DNA from: an archaeon
Lineage (GTDB): Archaea; Iainarchaeota; Iainarchaeia; CSSED10-239
Direction of reading: 5' to 3'
Length of the DNA stretch: 64,000 bases
Assembly: GCA_029563035.1 (NCBI GenBank)
Contig: JAKQTP010000123.1
Location: forward strand, 124,001-188,000
Shown: in pieces, positions 1 through 8,678 of the stretch
How the letters are laid out: each line of letters starts with the position of its first letter
Position numbering within the stretch: the first letter of the stretch is position 1
Translations under genes and position numbers: made by a program
The notes under the pieces: model-generated
The model's input: only the letters and a program-made list of their open reading frames with translations
Told to the model about the DNA's origin: nothing
Database searches by the model: none

Positions 1-1
1 A

Positions 2-64
2 GAACAATTTAAAGACTTTCATAAATCTATAAAATTTGCTTCAGTTAAAATAAAAGGTGTTTAA
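2..64 (+). CDS. C-terminal end of an upstream gene (truncated by window)
   Basis: An open frame entering from the left edge gives a 20-residue basic tail ending VKIKGV and stops with TAA at 62-64, four bases before folE. Too short to identify. Its tight spacing to folE suggests the same operon, possibly another deazaguanine-pathway gene (inference only). Confidence 0.5.
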   Translation, partial: EQFKDFHKSIKFASVKIKGV

Positions 65-67
65 TAT

Positions 68-712
68 ATGGAAGAACAACTAATTAAATTACTCCAAAAA
101 GAATCGTTTAAGAAAATGGAAGAAGGAGCAAGACTTCTTCTTGAGGGTTTAGGTGAAGTAACAGCACCAGAATCTACCAGTCCCTTAACAACATATTCGA
201 CAATTTCTTTGGATGATCCTAATTTTAAGAAAACACCTTATAGGATAGCAAAAGCTTGGGTAGAAATGTGTATAGGTCTTTCGCAAAAACACGAAGTAAC
301 AAAAATATTAGAAACCAATTTTCCAAGTAATTATACAGGAATGATAATTATTGATTCAATTAATTGTTATTCAATGTGTCCACATCATGCACTTCCTGTA
401 GCTTATCGTGTAGATTTTGGATATATACCTTCTGATAAAATGTTGGGTCTTTCGAAGATTCCTAGATTTATAAAACTCTTAGCTAAACAACCCATACTTC
501 AAGAGGATTTTACTAAACAATGTATTGAACAATTTGTCGAACATGTTAAACCTGAAGGTGCTATTTGTGTGGTAAAAGGTGTACATAATTGCATGGTTTG
601 CAGAGGCGTTGGTGCTATTAATTCAAGTGCTACTACGTCAGAAGTCTACGGAAGTTTTGAAAAACTAGAAACTAGAACAGAATTTTTAAATTTAGTTAAA
701 AAGAATACATAA
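68..712 (+). CDS. folE: GTP cyclohydrolase I (FolE)
   Basis: A 214-residue FolE. It converts GTP to dihydroneopterin triphosphate, the first step shared by folate and 7-deazaguanine synthesis. The family core is visible: SMCPHHALP around residue 100 (zinc Cys and catalytic His-His), then YIPSDKMLGLSKIPR, then a VHNCMVCRG segment with the last zinc Cys. Length is normal for a full enzyme. An AAAGGTG ribosome site sits 8 bases before the ATG. It is followed within 2 kb by a QueF and a DpdA-like protein, so here it most likely feeds preQ0 synthesis for modified DNA bases rather than folate. Confidence 0.93.
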   Translation: MEEQLIKLLQKESFKKMEEGARLLLEGLGEVTAPESTSPLTTYSTISLDDPNFKKTPYRIAKAWVEMCIGLSQKHEVTKILETNFPSNYTGMIIIDSINCYSMCPHHALPVAYRVDFGYIPSDKMLGLSKIPRFIKLLAKQPILQEDFTKQCIEQFVEHVKPEGAICVVKGVHNCMVCRGVGAINSSATTSEVYGSFEKLETRTEFLNLVKKNT

Positions 713-1278
713 TGGTATATACTAAACAACAAAATATAGAGATATCTAAAAAAAGATATCAGTATGTTCAACAAATCATTAAACTGCTTCCTTCTAAAAC
801 TTATTTACATGAATGTTCTTTTGAAGAAGACAAGTTTGGTGGATCTGATTTTATAATCATTCAAAAAGCAATTAATGTCAGTTATGCATGTAGATTATTA
901 AATGATAAACCGCATTGGGATCGTATAACTTTTCGTGTGCATACTTATGATCATACTGATGTACCTAATCAAAAATATAGTGAATACTATAAAATTCAAA
1001 GAGATGAAGTAACTTGGGATAGGTATTTCTTTGGTCATATAAATACTAGTAATATAATAACAAAGTGGTTAATTTTTGATAGAAGAAAAGCTATAGATAG
1101 TGGCATTTTTAATATGCCAGTTCAGCTTAATAACTTCAACTATCCCAGAAATCTAAAATGGAATGATTCAAAAAAAGAAGATGATAGAACAGGATTTATT
1201 TCTTGTAGGATGTCTGATTTTTTTAAAGTTGGTGCAGTATTACATAGTTACGATAAGAAAGGTACTTTAGATGTTTAA
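712..1278 (+). CDS. Hypothetical protein in the deazaguanine cluster
   Basis: A 188-residue protein that starts on the last base of the folE stop (TAATG overlap), so it is translationally coupled to it. It is rich in aromatic and charged residues with no signal or membrane segment. Not recognised. Its position between FolE and QueF makes a role in base modification possible, but nothing in the sequence shows this. Confidence 0.75.
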   Translation: MVYTKQQNIEISKKRYQYVQQIIKLLPSKTYLHECSFEEDKFGGSDFIIIQKAINVSYACRLLNDKPHWDRITFRVHTYDHTDVPNQKYSEYYKIQRDEVTWDRYFFGHINTSNIITKWLIFDRRKAIDSGIFNMPVQLNNFNYPRNLKWNDSKKEDDRTGFISCRMSDFFKVGAVLHSYDKKGTLDV

Positions 1279-1507
1279 TAATTTTTTTAGAAAGAAAGAA
1301 AAAGTAATAATGGATACTATACGAGATGATGATACAGTACATTTTCTAACCACACAAAGAATTATTGAAATATTAAATGATCCCAAACTGGCATCAGAAG
1401 ATGAGATTAGAAATTTAGCTTATACTGTTTTAGAAACTTTAGATATTTTAAGTAATGCAATTATGCAAAGTATCACTGATAAAGGTGATCCTTCAAATTT
1501 ACATTAA
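1271..1507 (+). CDS. Small hypothetical protein
   Basis: 78 residues, overlapping the previous gene by 8 bases. It has a basic N-terminus (RKKEK), then a predicted helical, acidic body (RIIEILND, ASEDEIRNLAYTVLETLDIL). A second ATG at codon 14 could be the real start. No family recognised. Confidence 0.6.
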   Translation: MFNNFFRKKEKVIMDTIRDDDTVHFLTTQRIIEILNDPKLASEDEIRNLAYTVLETLDILSNAIMQSITDKGDPSNLH

Positions 1508-1517
1508 GGAAGTATGT

Positions 1518-2693
1518 ATGAGTAATATAATAGAATTTATATCTAAATGTTTTGCTTTTAAAAAACTCAGAAAAGCAAATTATAAATGTGAATTTACTGG
1601 TGTAGAACTTTCAGGAAGTACTGGATTTGCAGTATATTCTATTTATAATATTGCAGAAATAGAAGAGTATGTAAAATCATATGAAAATAAAGATGAGATT
1701 ATTTACTGGGTTTTCGATAGAATGTGGGAAGATTGGCTTTTGATAATTTCAAAAGATGTTCACTTCGAGCAAGAAGAAAAGGTTAGACAATCAATTAAAT
1801 CGTTAGATGACTATGCAAAAAAGATTATAGATAAAGTTATAGATAATCTAAAAACTCCTCTAGGTTCTAGAACAGCATATATTAATGAGTACGATCCTAC
1901 TCTGCTTCTTCCAGTTAAAAGACAACCTACACGTGAAGCAATTGGATATGAGTATATTCCTTTTGTAGGTCTAGATGTATGGAATGGTTATGAATTATCT
2001 TATCTGGATAGAAATGGAAAACCTGTAAATAAAATGATTCGTATTGCTTATGATTCAGATAGTGAATCTATTATAGAATCTAAATCGTTAAAACTTTATT
2101 TTAATTCTTTTAATAACACTATAGTAGAAAAATTAGGTAAAGGTAATATAATAGATATTATTAAGCAAGATTTAAAACAAGCAATTAAATGTAATTCTAT
2201 AGAAGCATACTTTATAGAAACAAATTATATTCATGATTTTGCTAAGTATTACTATCCTATAGATCAATTACGTTGTGATAAGTATTCATATGATTATGAC
2301 CCAGATTTGCTTGAAATTCAACCTTCATTATATAATTATCCTATTTTTCTAAAGACAGATTTACTTAAATCTAACTGTAGACACAGTGGTTTACCAGATT
2401 GGGGAACTGCTTATATTTCTTATGAACCAAATTCTGCGCAATTGGATCCTTATTCTGTTTTAAAATATATAATTTCTTTCAGAAATCACAGAGAATTTCA
2501 TGAAGAGTGTTGTGAAAGAATTATGCACGATATCATGTTTAAAATTAACCCAAAATGGTTACGTGTAGAACTTCGGTACACACGTAGGGGCGGTTTAGAT
2601 ATCAACCCAATTCGTGTATTTGATTCAATAGGTGAGTATAATTATGATTTTCATGTTGAATTTTCTAGATATGCAAGGGAGATAAGGCAATAG
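1518..2693 (+). CDS. queF: 7-cyano-7-deazaguanine reductase (QueF, long form) with N-terminal extension
   Basis: The C-terminal ~265 residues match type II QueF, which reduces preQ0 to preQ1 with NADPH. Visible landmarks: YDPTLLLPV, PFVGLDVWNGYELSYL, the substrate motif ESKSLKLYFNSFNNT, the LLKSNC segment with the catalytic Cys, LPDWGTAYISYEP, and the closing SFRNHREFHEECCERI. The start is placed at the ATG at 1518 because AAGGAAG lies just upstream; an earlier in-frame start overlaps the previous gene with no ribosome site. About 120 residues precede the QueF part, and this extension is not recognised. With FolE and a DpdA-like enzyme it predicts preQ1-type deoxyguanosine replacement in phage DNA. 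Confidence 0.9.
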   Translation: MSNIIEFISKCFAFKKLRKANYKCEFTGVELSGSTGFAVYSIYNIAEIEEYVKSYENKDEIIYWVFDRMWEDWLLIISKDVHFEQEEKVRQSIKSLDDYAKKIIDKVIDNLKTPLGSRTAYINEYDPTLLLPVKRQPTREAIGYEYIPFVGLDVWNGYELSYLDRNGKPVNKMIRIAYDSDSESIIESKSLKLYFNSFNNTIVEKLGKGNIIDIIKQDLKQAIKCNSIEAYFIETNYIHDFAKYYYPIDQLRCDKYSYDYDPDLLEIQPSLYNYPIFLKTDLLKSNCRHSGLPDWGTAYISYEPNSAQLDPYSVLKYIISFRNHREFHEECCERIMHDIMFKINPKWLRVELRYTRRGGLDINPIRVFDSIGEYNYDFHVEFSRYAREIRQ

Positions 2694-3716
2694 ATGGAGA
2701 GATTAGTTCTTTCTGCTTTCATACGCTATTATCATATCTGCAAATACTTAGGAGCCAAGAACTTACTTGGCTCCAAGCATTATCCAGAGCAGATAGTAAA
2801 AGCTTTGGATTATGTTCAAGGCACAGATGCTATTAATCCTATAACAGGAGAAAGAGATAAAGGTATAGATGGCGTAAATCTTATTATAGATTCTGGAGCT
2901 TTTTCTGTTTGGAATGCAGGTGGTAAATTAGATGTAATGGAATATATTGAATTTTTACGAAAATTTGAAAAAGAACACAGATCTAAATTTAATGAAGTAT
3001 GGTATGTTAATTTAGACGTTATTCCAGGAAAACAAGGTGAATCACCTACTATGCAGCAAATTAATGATGCAATAGAGGAAGGATTTAAGAATTATGATAT
3101 CATGCGAAATGAATTTGATAATGTAATTCATGTATTCCACCAAGGTGATTCAGAAGAAGCATTATTACGATTATTAGATACAAAACCTGCTTATATTGGT
3201 ATATCTCCTTCTAATGATGTTATGACACCTCAGAGAACCATTTGGTTGGACGAAACTTTTAAGAAAGTACCGAAGGAAGTTAGAACTCATGGATTTGCTG
3301 TAACATCTTTTGATTTAATGAAATCATTCGATTGGTTTAGTGTAGATTCAACTTCTTGGTTTATGATAGGAATGTATGGAAAGTTATCTATACCTTTTAA
3401 TTCTAAAGGAAAGGTTGTGTTAGGTGACGACGATGTATATTCCAAAAAAGAAATTAGTGTTTCTGTAGAAAAAGCAAGTAAAGGTCCAGATGGATATAAA
3501 TTTTTAATGCAATCACATAAAAAAGGTAATAAAGCTTTTCTTGAACAAGTAAATCAATATATAGAATATCTGTGCAAGAGATATCCATTTATAACACCTT
3601 CAGATTTATTTGGTGAAAGAAATCAAGCAAGAGTATTTGCTAATTTAAATGTGTTTTTAGATTTCGAAAGACAAGGTAAAAGAACCTGTAATGTAGAAGT
3701 AAATTCATTGTTCTAA
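2694..3716 (+). CDS. dpdA: DpdA-like DNA guanine transglycosylase
   Basis: 340 residues resembling the phage branch of the TGT/DpdA family, which exchanges guanine in DNA for a 7-deazaguanine base. Seen: a DSGAFSVWNAGG motif near residue 65, VNLDVIPGKQ near 105, FHQGD near 143, a GISPSND stretch near 165 and TSFDLMKSFDWFSVDSTSW near 205. The ATG directly follows the queF stop, with GGGAGATAAGG as ribosome site. The pairing with folE and queF is the main support. Alternative: an archaeosine- or queuine-type tRNA transglycosylase relative. Confidence 0.75.
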   Translation: MERLVLSAFIRYYHICKYLGAKNLLGSKHYPEQIVKALDYVQGTDAINPITGERDKGIDGVNLIIDSGAFSVWNAGGKLDVMEYIEFLRKFEKEHRSKFNEVWYVNLDVIPGKQGESPTMQQINDAIEEGFKNYDIMRNEFDNVIHVFHQGDSEEALLRLLDTKPAYIGISPSNDVMTPQRTIWLDETFKKVPKEVRTHGFAVTSFDLMKSFDWFSVDSTSWFMIGMYGKLSIPFNSKGKVVLGDDDVYSKKEISVSVEKASKGPDGYKFLMQSHKKGNKAFLEQVNQYIEYLCKRYPFITPSDLFGERNQARVFANLNVFLDFERQGKRTCNVEVNSLF

Positions 3717-3731
3717 AGGAGAAGGATATTT

Positions 3732-3938
3732 ATGGTAATATATAATCCTCCACCTCAAAACCAGAGTAGAAAAAAAAGAATTCTTGGTAGAATAGTAAGA
3801 TTATTATTTTGGATTTGGTTATTTGGAGCAATACCTATAGGTGTTCTTATTAATAGTACCGCTGCACTGTATTGGATTTTAAGCCCATTTATAGTTATAG
3901 TAATATTAGGAATCGCCAATCATATTTGGAATGGATAA
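3732..3938 (+). CDS. Small membrane protein
   Basis: 68 residues with two hydrophobic segments (about 23-41 and 45-63) after a basic N-terminus (RKKRILGR), predicting cytoplasmic N-terminus and two membrane spans. Strong AAAGGAGAAGG ribosome site. Function unknown. Confidence 0.7.
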   Translation: MVIYNPPPQNQSRKKRILGRIVRLLFWIWLFGAIPIGVLINSTAALYWILSPFIVIVILGIANHIWNG

Positions 3939-3961
3939 TTAAATTAAAATTAGAGGAAAAT

Positions 3962-4267
3962 ATGGAGACACTTGGTAAAATAACATTTGAAAAGGATGTA
4001 TTAAATAGTTTAAAATTTTATACCATGTTATCAATTTTTCTTGGTAGTCAGGGTATGTCTGAAGAAAGATGTTCTAGAGCTCTTACAGAATATATTCATA
4101 TGTTAAAAGAAAATGATGATCATTTTAAAGATCCAGAAGTTATGTGTGCTTATTTACAAGAAGCTTATAATAAGTTACCAGCTGATTTTCTAGAATTATT
4201 CGAAATACCTTCTGGGCTGGGTGATGGGATACGAATACTTGATAAAACCTATAATTGGATAAAATAA
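3962..4267 (+). CDS. Hypothetical protein
   Basis: 101 residues from the ATG at 3962, chosen because GAGG precedes it; a longer in-frame start would overlap the upstream gene. Helical, with GMSEERCSRALTEYIHML in the middle. Not recognised. It precedes the RecA-like gene by 14 bases. Confidence 0.65.
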   Translation: METLGKITFEKDVLNSLKFYTMLSIFLGSQGMSEERCSRALTEYIHMLKENDDHFKDPEVMCAYLQEAYNKLPADFLELFEIPSGLGDGIRILDKTYNWIK

Positions 4268-4281
4268 CTTAAGGAGTAGAT

Positions 4282-5691
4282 ATGGCAGACGTAAAAGTTA
4301 AAGAAAAGAAAGAAAGTACATTTGTTGCGGATAAAGAACTATCTCCAGTAATTAATCAAATAAATAAAGAATTTGGTACCACCAAAATTACTACTCTTAC
4401 TAAAGCTAAATCTTTTGCAGTTAAAAGATATTTTAGTGGTTCTTTTGGTATTGATCACATTACTGGTGGTGGATATACCTATAAAAGAATTCTTTTATTA
4501 TATGGTCATAAAAGTAGCGGAAAGAATAGTCAGCTTTACCAAATGCTTGCTTATAATCAGAGACTATGCAGACATTGTAAAGGTGTTCTTCCTGAATATT
4601 TTGAAGCAAAAACATACGATAGATGGACAAATATTTTAGTTAATTATAAAAATATACCTGTGTGTAATTGTGGAAAAGCACAAGGTAAGATATTTCTTCT
4701 TCTAGATTATGAAAAGTCGCTAGGTGTAGAAGAACCAAGACCTACTATAGTTAGATCTATTACAAATAGAAATACTGGCGATGAAATCAATGAAAATGAT
4801 TATAATCAACAGGTAGATATTCTAAAAGATCTTAAAGCTAAAGATAAACTAACAGATGTAGAACAATCTATGATAAAAAACATAGAAACTTGGCTACAAA
4901 ATCTAGATATAAAAGAACAAGAAATTACTAAGATACCAGAAACCGATTATATGTCAGCTTGTGGAATTAATATCGATAATCTTTTGGTTGCAGAACCCAA
5001 GTTTATGGACGAAGGTATTGATATTGTTAAGAAGATTGTTAAATCTAGAGAAGTAGATGGAATTATTTGGGATTCTATCCAAGCTGCAATTCCAATGTAT
5101 GTGGAAAAACGAGATGCAGAAGAAGCAACAATGGGTGTTGAAGCAAAATTAACAGGTCTTTTAATGAGACAGATTGGTGCAGCATTTGCAGCAGATGATC
5201 TTCTTGATCCTGGCGAAGCATATAAACCTACAGTATTTATTACTTCACAAGTTAGAAGTGAATTAGGTACAATGTATGCTAAACCAGATTCATACTCTGG
5301 CGGTAATGCTTTAGCTCATCATATTTCTCTTGCTCTAGAAGTTAAAAGAGATAAGTTTCTAGATCAAAACGGAAGAGAGGCTGCTTGGGGGACTGTTTAT
5401 TATGGTCAGCAAACTAGAGTTAGAGCAGAAAAAAGTAAAATAAGTTCACCAGGTGAAATGTTCACATATGATTATTACTTTAAGGCAACTCCACAATTTC
5501 CTGTTGGTACTATAGATCATATTAAAGAGATAATGGATTTAGGTATCGCTTTTTCACTAATAAAGCAAAGAGGACCTTATTTCGATTGCAACGGAAAAAC
5601 GTTTCAAGGTAAAAATGCTTTACGAGAAGCTCTTGCAATGGATCCTTCTTTCACTTCACAATTATATAATGATATTATAAAAAGGTGCTAG
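4282..5691 (+). CDS. RecA/UvsX-like recombinase with zinc-type insertion
   Basis: 469 residues of the RecA fold, for strand exchange in replication and repair. The P-loop is at about residue 75 (GHKSSGKN), where the Thr/Ser after the Lys is Asn. Walker B is IIWDSIQAAIP near 262. A PTVFITSQVRSELG segment and SGGNALAHHISLALEVKR match the RecA core. Between Walker A and the DYEKSLG strand lies an insertion with C-x2-C and C-x-C pairs (CRHCKG, CNCG), likely a zinc knuckle. An extra helical linker occupies about 165-220. ATG with AAGGAG upstream. It lies beside a resolvase-like gene. Confidence 0.85.
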   Translation: MADVKVKEKKESTFVADKELSPVINQINKEFGTTKITTLTKAKSFAVKRYFSGSFGIDHITGGGYTYKRILLLYGHKSSGKNSQLYQMLAYNQRLCRHCKGVLPEYFEAKTYDRWTNILVNYKNIPVCNCGKAQGKIFLLLDYEKSLGVEEPRPTIVRSITNRNTGDEINENDYNQQVDILKDLKAKDKLTDVEQSMIKNIETWLQNLDIKEQEITKIPETDYMSACGINIDNLLVAEPKFMDEGIDIVKKIVKSREVDGIIWDSIQAAIPMYVEKRDAEEATMGVEAKLTGLLMRQIGAAFAADDLLDPGEAYKPTVFITSQVRSELGTMYAKPDSYSGGNALAHHISLALEVKRDKFLDQNGREAAWGTVYYGQQTRVRAEKSKISSPGEMFTYDYYFKATPQFPVGTIDHIKEIMDLGIAFSLIKQRGPYFDCNGKTFQGKNALREALAMDPSFTSQLYNDIIKRC

Positions 5692-6195
5692 ATGAATTAT
5701 AAGAAGATATCCACCAAGAGAGAAAAAGAAATTGCAAAAGATATTTCAGGACAAAGACATGTAGGTTCTGGAAATGTCTGGTTTAAAAGAGGCGATGCAA
5801 GTAATGAATTTCTTCTTATAGAAGATAAATTTGTTATATCAGATAGATACAGTATTAAGTTAGATATAATAGATAAATTAACATCACAAGCACATAAACA
5901 AGGAAAATTACCTATTTTGAGATTTGGATTTAGTAATAGATCCATATTTCAGAACTATGCATGTATAGAATCTTGTTATTGTAACCAAGAAGCAGAAGTA
6001 GGCTCTATTATGTTCTATACTTCTAGTAAGAAAAGTAAAACTATTAAATATAATGATTTATACGCTGCATTAACTACCTTTCAAGGTGATCCCATTGTAT
6101 TAAAGTTGGTATTCTATGAAGAAAGAAGAACCTTCTATATAATAGAATGGCAAGATTTTTTAAAATCTCAAGAAAATCTTATTGTTTCTTTTTAG
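5692..6195 (+). CDS. PD-(D/E)XK Holliday junction resolvase-like endonuclease
   Basis: 167 residues. The N-terminal half has the nuclease signature: GSGN near 26, KRGDASNEFLLIEDKF with the Asp and the E-D-K of the metal site, then YSIKLDIIDKLTSQA and a PILRFGF strand. This matches small phage resolvase-type nucleases acting on branched DNA. It starts immediately after the RecA-like stop. The C-terminal ~70 residues (FYEERRTFYIIEWQDF) complete the fold. Which branched substrate it cuts cannot be told from sequence. Confidence 0.7.
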   Translation: MNYKKISTKREKEIAKDISGQRHVGSGNVWFKRGDASNEFLLIEDKFVISDRYSIKLDIIDKLTSQAHKQGKLPILRFGFSNRSIFQNYACIESCYCNQEAEVGSIMFYTSSKKSKTIKYNDLYAALTTFQGDPIVLKLVFYEERRTFYIIEWQDFLKSQENLIVSF

Positions 6196-6199
6196 AAAA

Positions 6200-6224
6200 A
6201 CTATATAATATAATATTATATAGT
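6200..6224. promoter_or_regulatory. AT-only palindrome (12-bp arms, 1-base centre)
   Basis: ACTATATAATAT, then A, then ATATTATATAGT, starting five bases after the resolvase-like stop. It could be a weak terminator hairpin without a U-tract, an operator, or a cluster of TATAAT-like -10 elements for the loader gene at 6251. It occupies most of the only sizeable gap between 4.3 and 11.6 kb. Confidence 0.5.
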
Positions 6225-6250
6225 ATAATACCATTTAAAGGGTTAATATA

Positions 6251-6979
6251 TTGAAATGTCCTTACGGAATCTGTAGCGGAACGGGCTTTATGCCAGTAAT
6301 CTCTGCAACAGGTGAGCAAGAATTTACTCCGTGTAAATGCCGCCTGGAAAGAATACAGAAAGAATCGTTAAGAAAAAAAAGAATAGAAGCCAGAATCCCG
6401 GTTCGATACTGGGATTATTCTTTTGATAATTATAAAGCTCTAGCAAAAATGCTAGAGCCTAAGTTATTACCAGCAGTTATTGCTTCAAATGCAGAATATC
6501 TTAAAGTTTTAGAAAATTATATAGATAACCCTCAAAAATTATTAGAAGGTCCTCAGGTTCTATGGATTTGGGGTACAGATGATAATGCTTGTCATACAAC
6601 CCTAGCTACTGTTTTAGCAGATAGCTTATTAAAAGTTAATGTGAAAGTTCTTTTTCTTGAATTTTATAAACTAATGGAGATGTTTACAAATTTTTCTTCA
6701 AGATCTGAATATTTTCAGCAATTACAAGGGTATCAAGTATACATTTTAGATGACGCATTCGATACCACTAGATGTAATCCTACAAATTATAAACAATCTC
6801 AGTTATTTGGGTTTGTTAATGATTTATTAAATGATAATAAGCATATAATCTGTACATCTAATATTAGTGCTAAAAGTATTGACAATATTTTTAGTCAATT
6901 AAGAATAATTATTAATAGATCTGTGGAAGAAGTTAGACTTCAAGGATCTTTTACACCTATTCTTCAACATCTTAAATAA
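6251..6979 (+). CDS. DnaC/IstB-like helicase loader with degenerate Walker A
   Basis: 242 residues with TTG as the likely start (AAAGGG upstream; the nearby ATG is out of frame). It begins with a zinc-type motif (CPYGIC ... CKC), as in phage DnaC-like proteins. The AAA+ core follows: WIWGTDDNACHTT replaces the usual GxxGxGKT, so both the Gly and Lys of the P-loop are gone. Walker B (VYILDDAF) and a sensor-like HIICTSNIS are kept. Position just before DnaB fits a loader that delivers the helicase. ATP binding may be lost or altered. Confidence 0.75.
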   Translation: MKCPYGICSGTGFMPVISATGEQEFTPCKCRLERIQKESLRKKRIEARIPVRYWDYSFDNYKALAKMLEPKLLPAVIASNAEYLKVLENYIDNPQKLLEGPQVLWIWGTDDNACHTTLATVLADSLLKVNVKVLFLEFYKLMEMFTNFSSRSEYFQQLQGYQVYILDDAFDTTRCNPTNYKQSQLFGFVNDLLNDNKHIICTSNISAKSIDNIFSQLRIIINRSVEEVRLQGSFTPILQHLK

Positions 6980-6981
6980 AT

Positions 6982-7203
6982 ATGGCAAAATTATTAACCT
7001 TCAAGTGTGAAGATGTAATTTTTGATGTTTATGATACTGAAAGAGTTCCTATGGACTCAAGTAAATATCAATATTTTATCACACCAAGAAGATTTGCACG
7101 AATAGAAGCCTGGAGAATTCAAAATAACTTAAATTCTCCAATTTCTACTAAAGAACAATTAGATTATCTTATACAAAATGATATGATAGGGACGTATAAA
7201 TAG
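6982..7203 (+). CDS. Small hypothetical protein
   Basis: 73 residues starting two bases after the loader stop and ending five bases before dnaB. Acidic and soluble, with an ITPRRFARIEAWRI stretch that could be a helix-turn-helix-like segment. Not recognised; context suggests a replication accessory role. Confidence 0.65.
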   Translation: MAKLLTFKCEDVIFDVYDTERVPMDSSKYQYFITPRRFARIEAWRIQNNLNSPISTKEQLDYLIQNDMIGTYK

Positions 7204-7208
7204 AATCT

Positions 7209-8678
7209 ATGTCAGATACCTTTGCACTACCAGAATTGCCAATAGATTTAGATAATGAAGCATTAATTTTATCTAATGCTCTTAAAAATAAAAAGAATAG
7301 AGATCTTTTTATAAGAAAAACAGATTATCTTGATTTTAGATACAAAGAAAATCAAGTGGTAGCATGGGCAATTAAAGCAGTAGAAGAACAGAAGATGGAT
7401 ATTAATTCTGATGCTGTTTTATTAAAGTCAAAATCCTGTCCTGTAAGATATAATGTAGATTACAACTTTATTGATAGTTTAATTCAAAACTTTCCAGAAG
7501 TTGGTGAAGTAAACTATGACACTCATATTTCTAAACTACAATTAGATAAGATTAAATCTGAATTAGTAACAACATTCCATAAATCCATATATACTGCATG
7601 TTTAAATCCTAGATCAGATTTAAACTTTTTAGCAGCAAGAATGCAAAACGTAAATGATATCCTTCAAAAAGGATATTCCTATAGTCAAGTTCAATTCAAA
7701 GATATGAAGCAAGTCGTAGACGAATATAGAGAATATCGCAAACATTCTCAAGGTTTTTATACTACTGGATTTACACAATTGGATGCATATTTAACTGAAG
7801 GATATAAACCAAAGGGTATCTGTATTATTGCAGGTTTGCCTGGGATGGGTAAAAGCTCTCTGTGTTTAAGTTCAATGAATAACCTTGCTAATCAAGGTAT
7901 TTATTCTGCACAGTTTGCATTAGAAATGGATAATAATGCATTAGCCAGTAAACTAGCTTCTTACAATTCGAGAATAAGTGTAGAAAGAATTATAAAGCAC
8001 TATGATAAATTAACAGATGAAGAAAAGAAACTATTAGAATATGAACTTGATAGATTAGCTACTAATAAGTATCTACGATTTAATGATACGCCATCACAAA
8101 ATCTGGATACTATTCGAGAACAAATAATGGTATTACAAGATCATTTGAAACAAGAATATATAGTAGTTTCAATAGACTTATTTGGTAAAATAAGAGAGTT
8201 TCAAGATAGTGATAGTTTTGCTACAGATTATGAAAAGAAATTAAATGAAGTACAGATTATGGCAAAGGAAACAGGTGTATGTATTATACCTGTTGCACAG
8301 ATACATAGATTAGAATCTGGAAGAAAATTTAAAAGACCAAAAATGAGTGATTTGAAAAACTCAGGTGCCTGGGAAGAAGTAGCAGATTTAATTTTAGCAG
8401 TGCATAGACCGTGGTATGACCCAGAAACAGCAATGAAGAAACAGATAGCTGAAAATGAATATAGATACGGAACAGGAGAAGAACCAGAAGAATTAGAGGA
8501 CGATCCTAATGAATCTATTGCGGAAGTAATTATTCTTAAACAGAGGATGGGTGAAGGGAATAAGATTATTAATTTCTTTTTTGATAAAATAACAACTAGA
8601 TATAGTGCTATTACACCAGAATTTCAAGATACTTTGAATGCCCAAAAAGATATAGATCCTGAGGACGTACCCATATGA
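7209..8678 (+). CDS. dnaB: Replicative DNA helicase (DnaB family)
   Basis: 489 residues. N-terminal domain over about 1-150, then a RecA-type motor: GFTQLDAYLTEGYKPKG and the P-loop GLPGMGKSS near residue 215, EMDNNALASKL (H2), VVSIDLFGKI (Walker B), PVAQIHRLESGRK and the DLKNSGAWEEVADLI arginine-finger region. Length and order are typical of DnaB, which unwinds the fork 5' to 3'. The neighbours are a loader and a DnaG-type primase, forming a self-sufficient priming module. The C-terminus is acidic. Confidence 0.93.
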   Translation: MSDTFALPELPIDLDNEALILSNALKNKKNRDLFIRKTDYLDFRYKENQVVAWAIKAVEEQKMDINSDAVLLKSKSCPVRYNVDYNFIDSLIQNFPEVGEVNYDTHISKLQLDKIKSELVTTFHKSIYTACLNPRSDLNFLAARMQNVNDILQKGYSYSQVQFKDMKQVVDEYREYRKHSQGFYTTGFTQLDAYLTEGYKPKGICIIAGLPGMGKSSLCLSSMNNLANQGIYSAQFALEMDNNALASKLASYNSRISVERIIKHYDKLTDEEKKLLEYELDRLATNKYLRFNDTPSQNLDTIREQIMVLQDHLKQEYIVVSIDLFGKIREFQDSDSFATDYEKKLNEVQIMAKETGVCIIPVAQIHRLESGRKFKRPKMSDLKNSGAWEEVADLILAVHRPWYDPETAMKKQIAENEYRYGTGEEPEELEDDPNESIAEVIILKQRMGEGNKIINFFFDKITTRYSAITPEFQDTLNAQKDIDPEDVPI

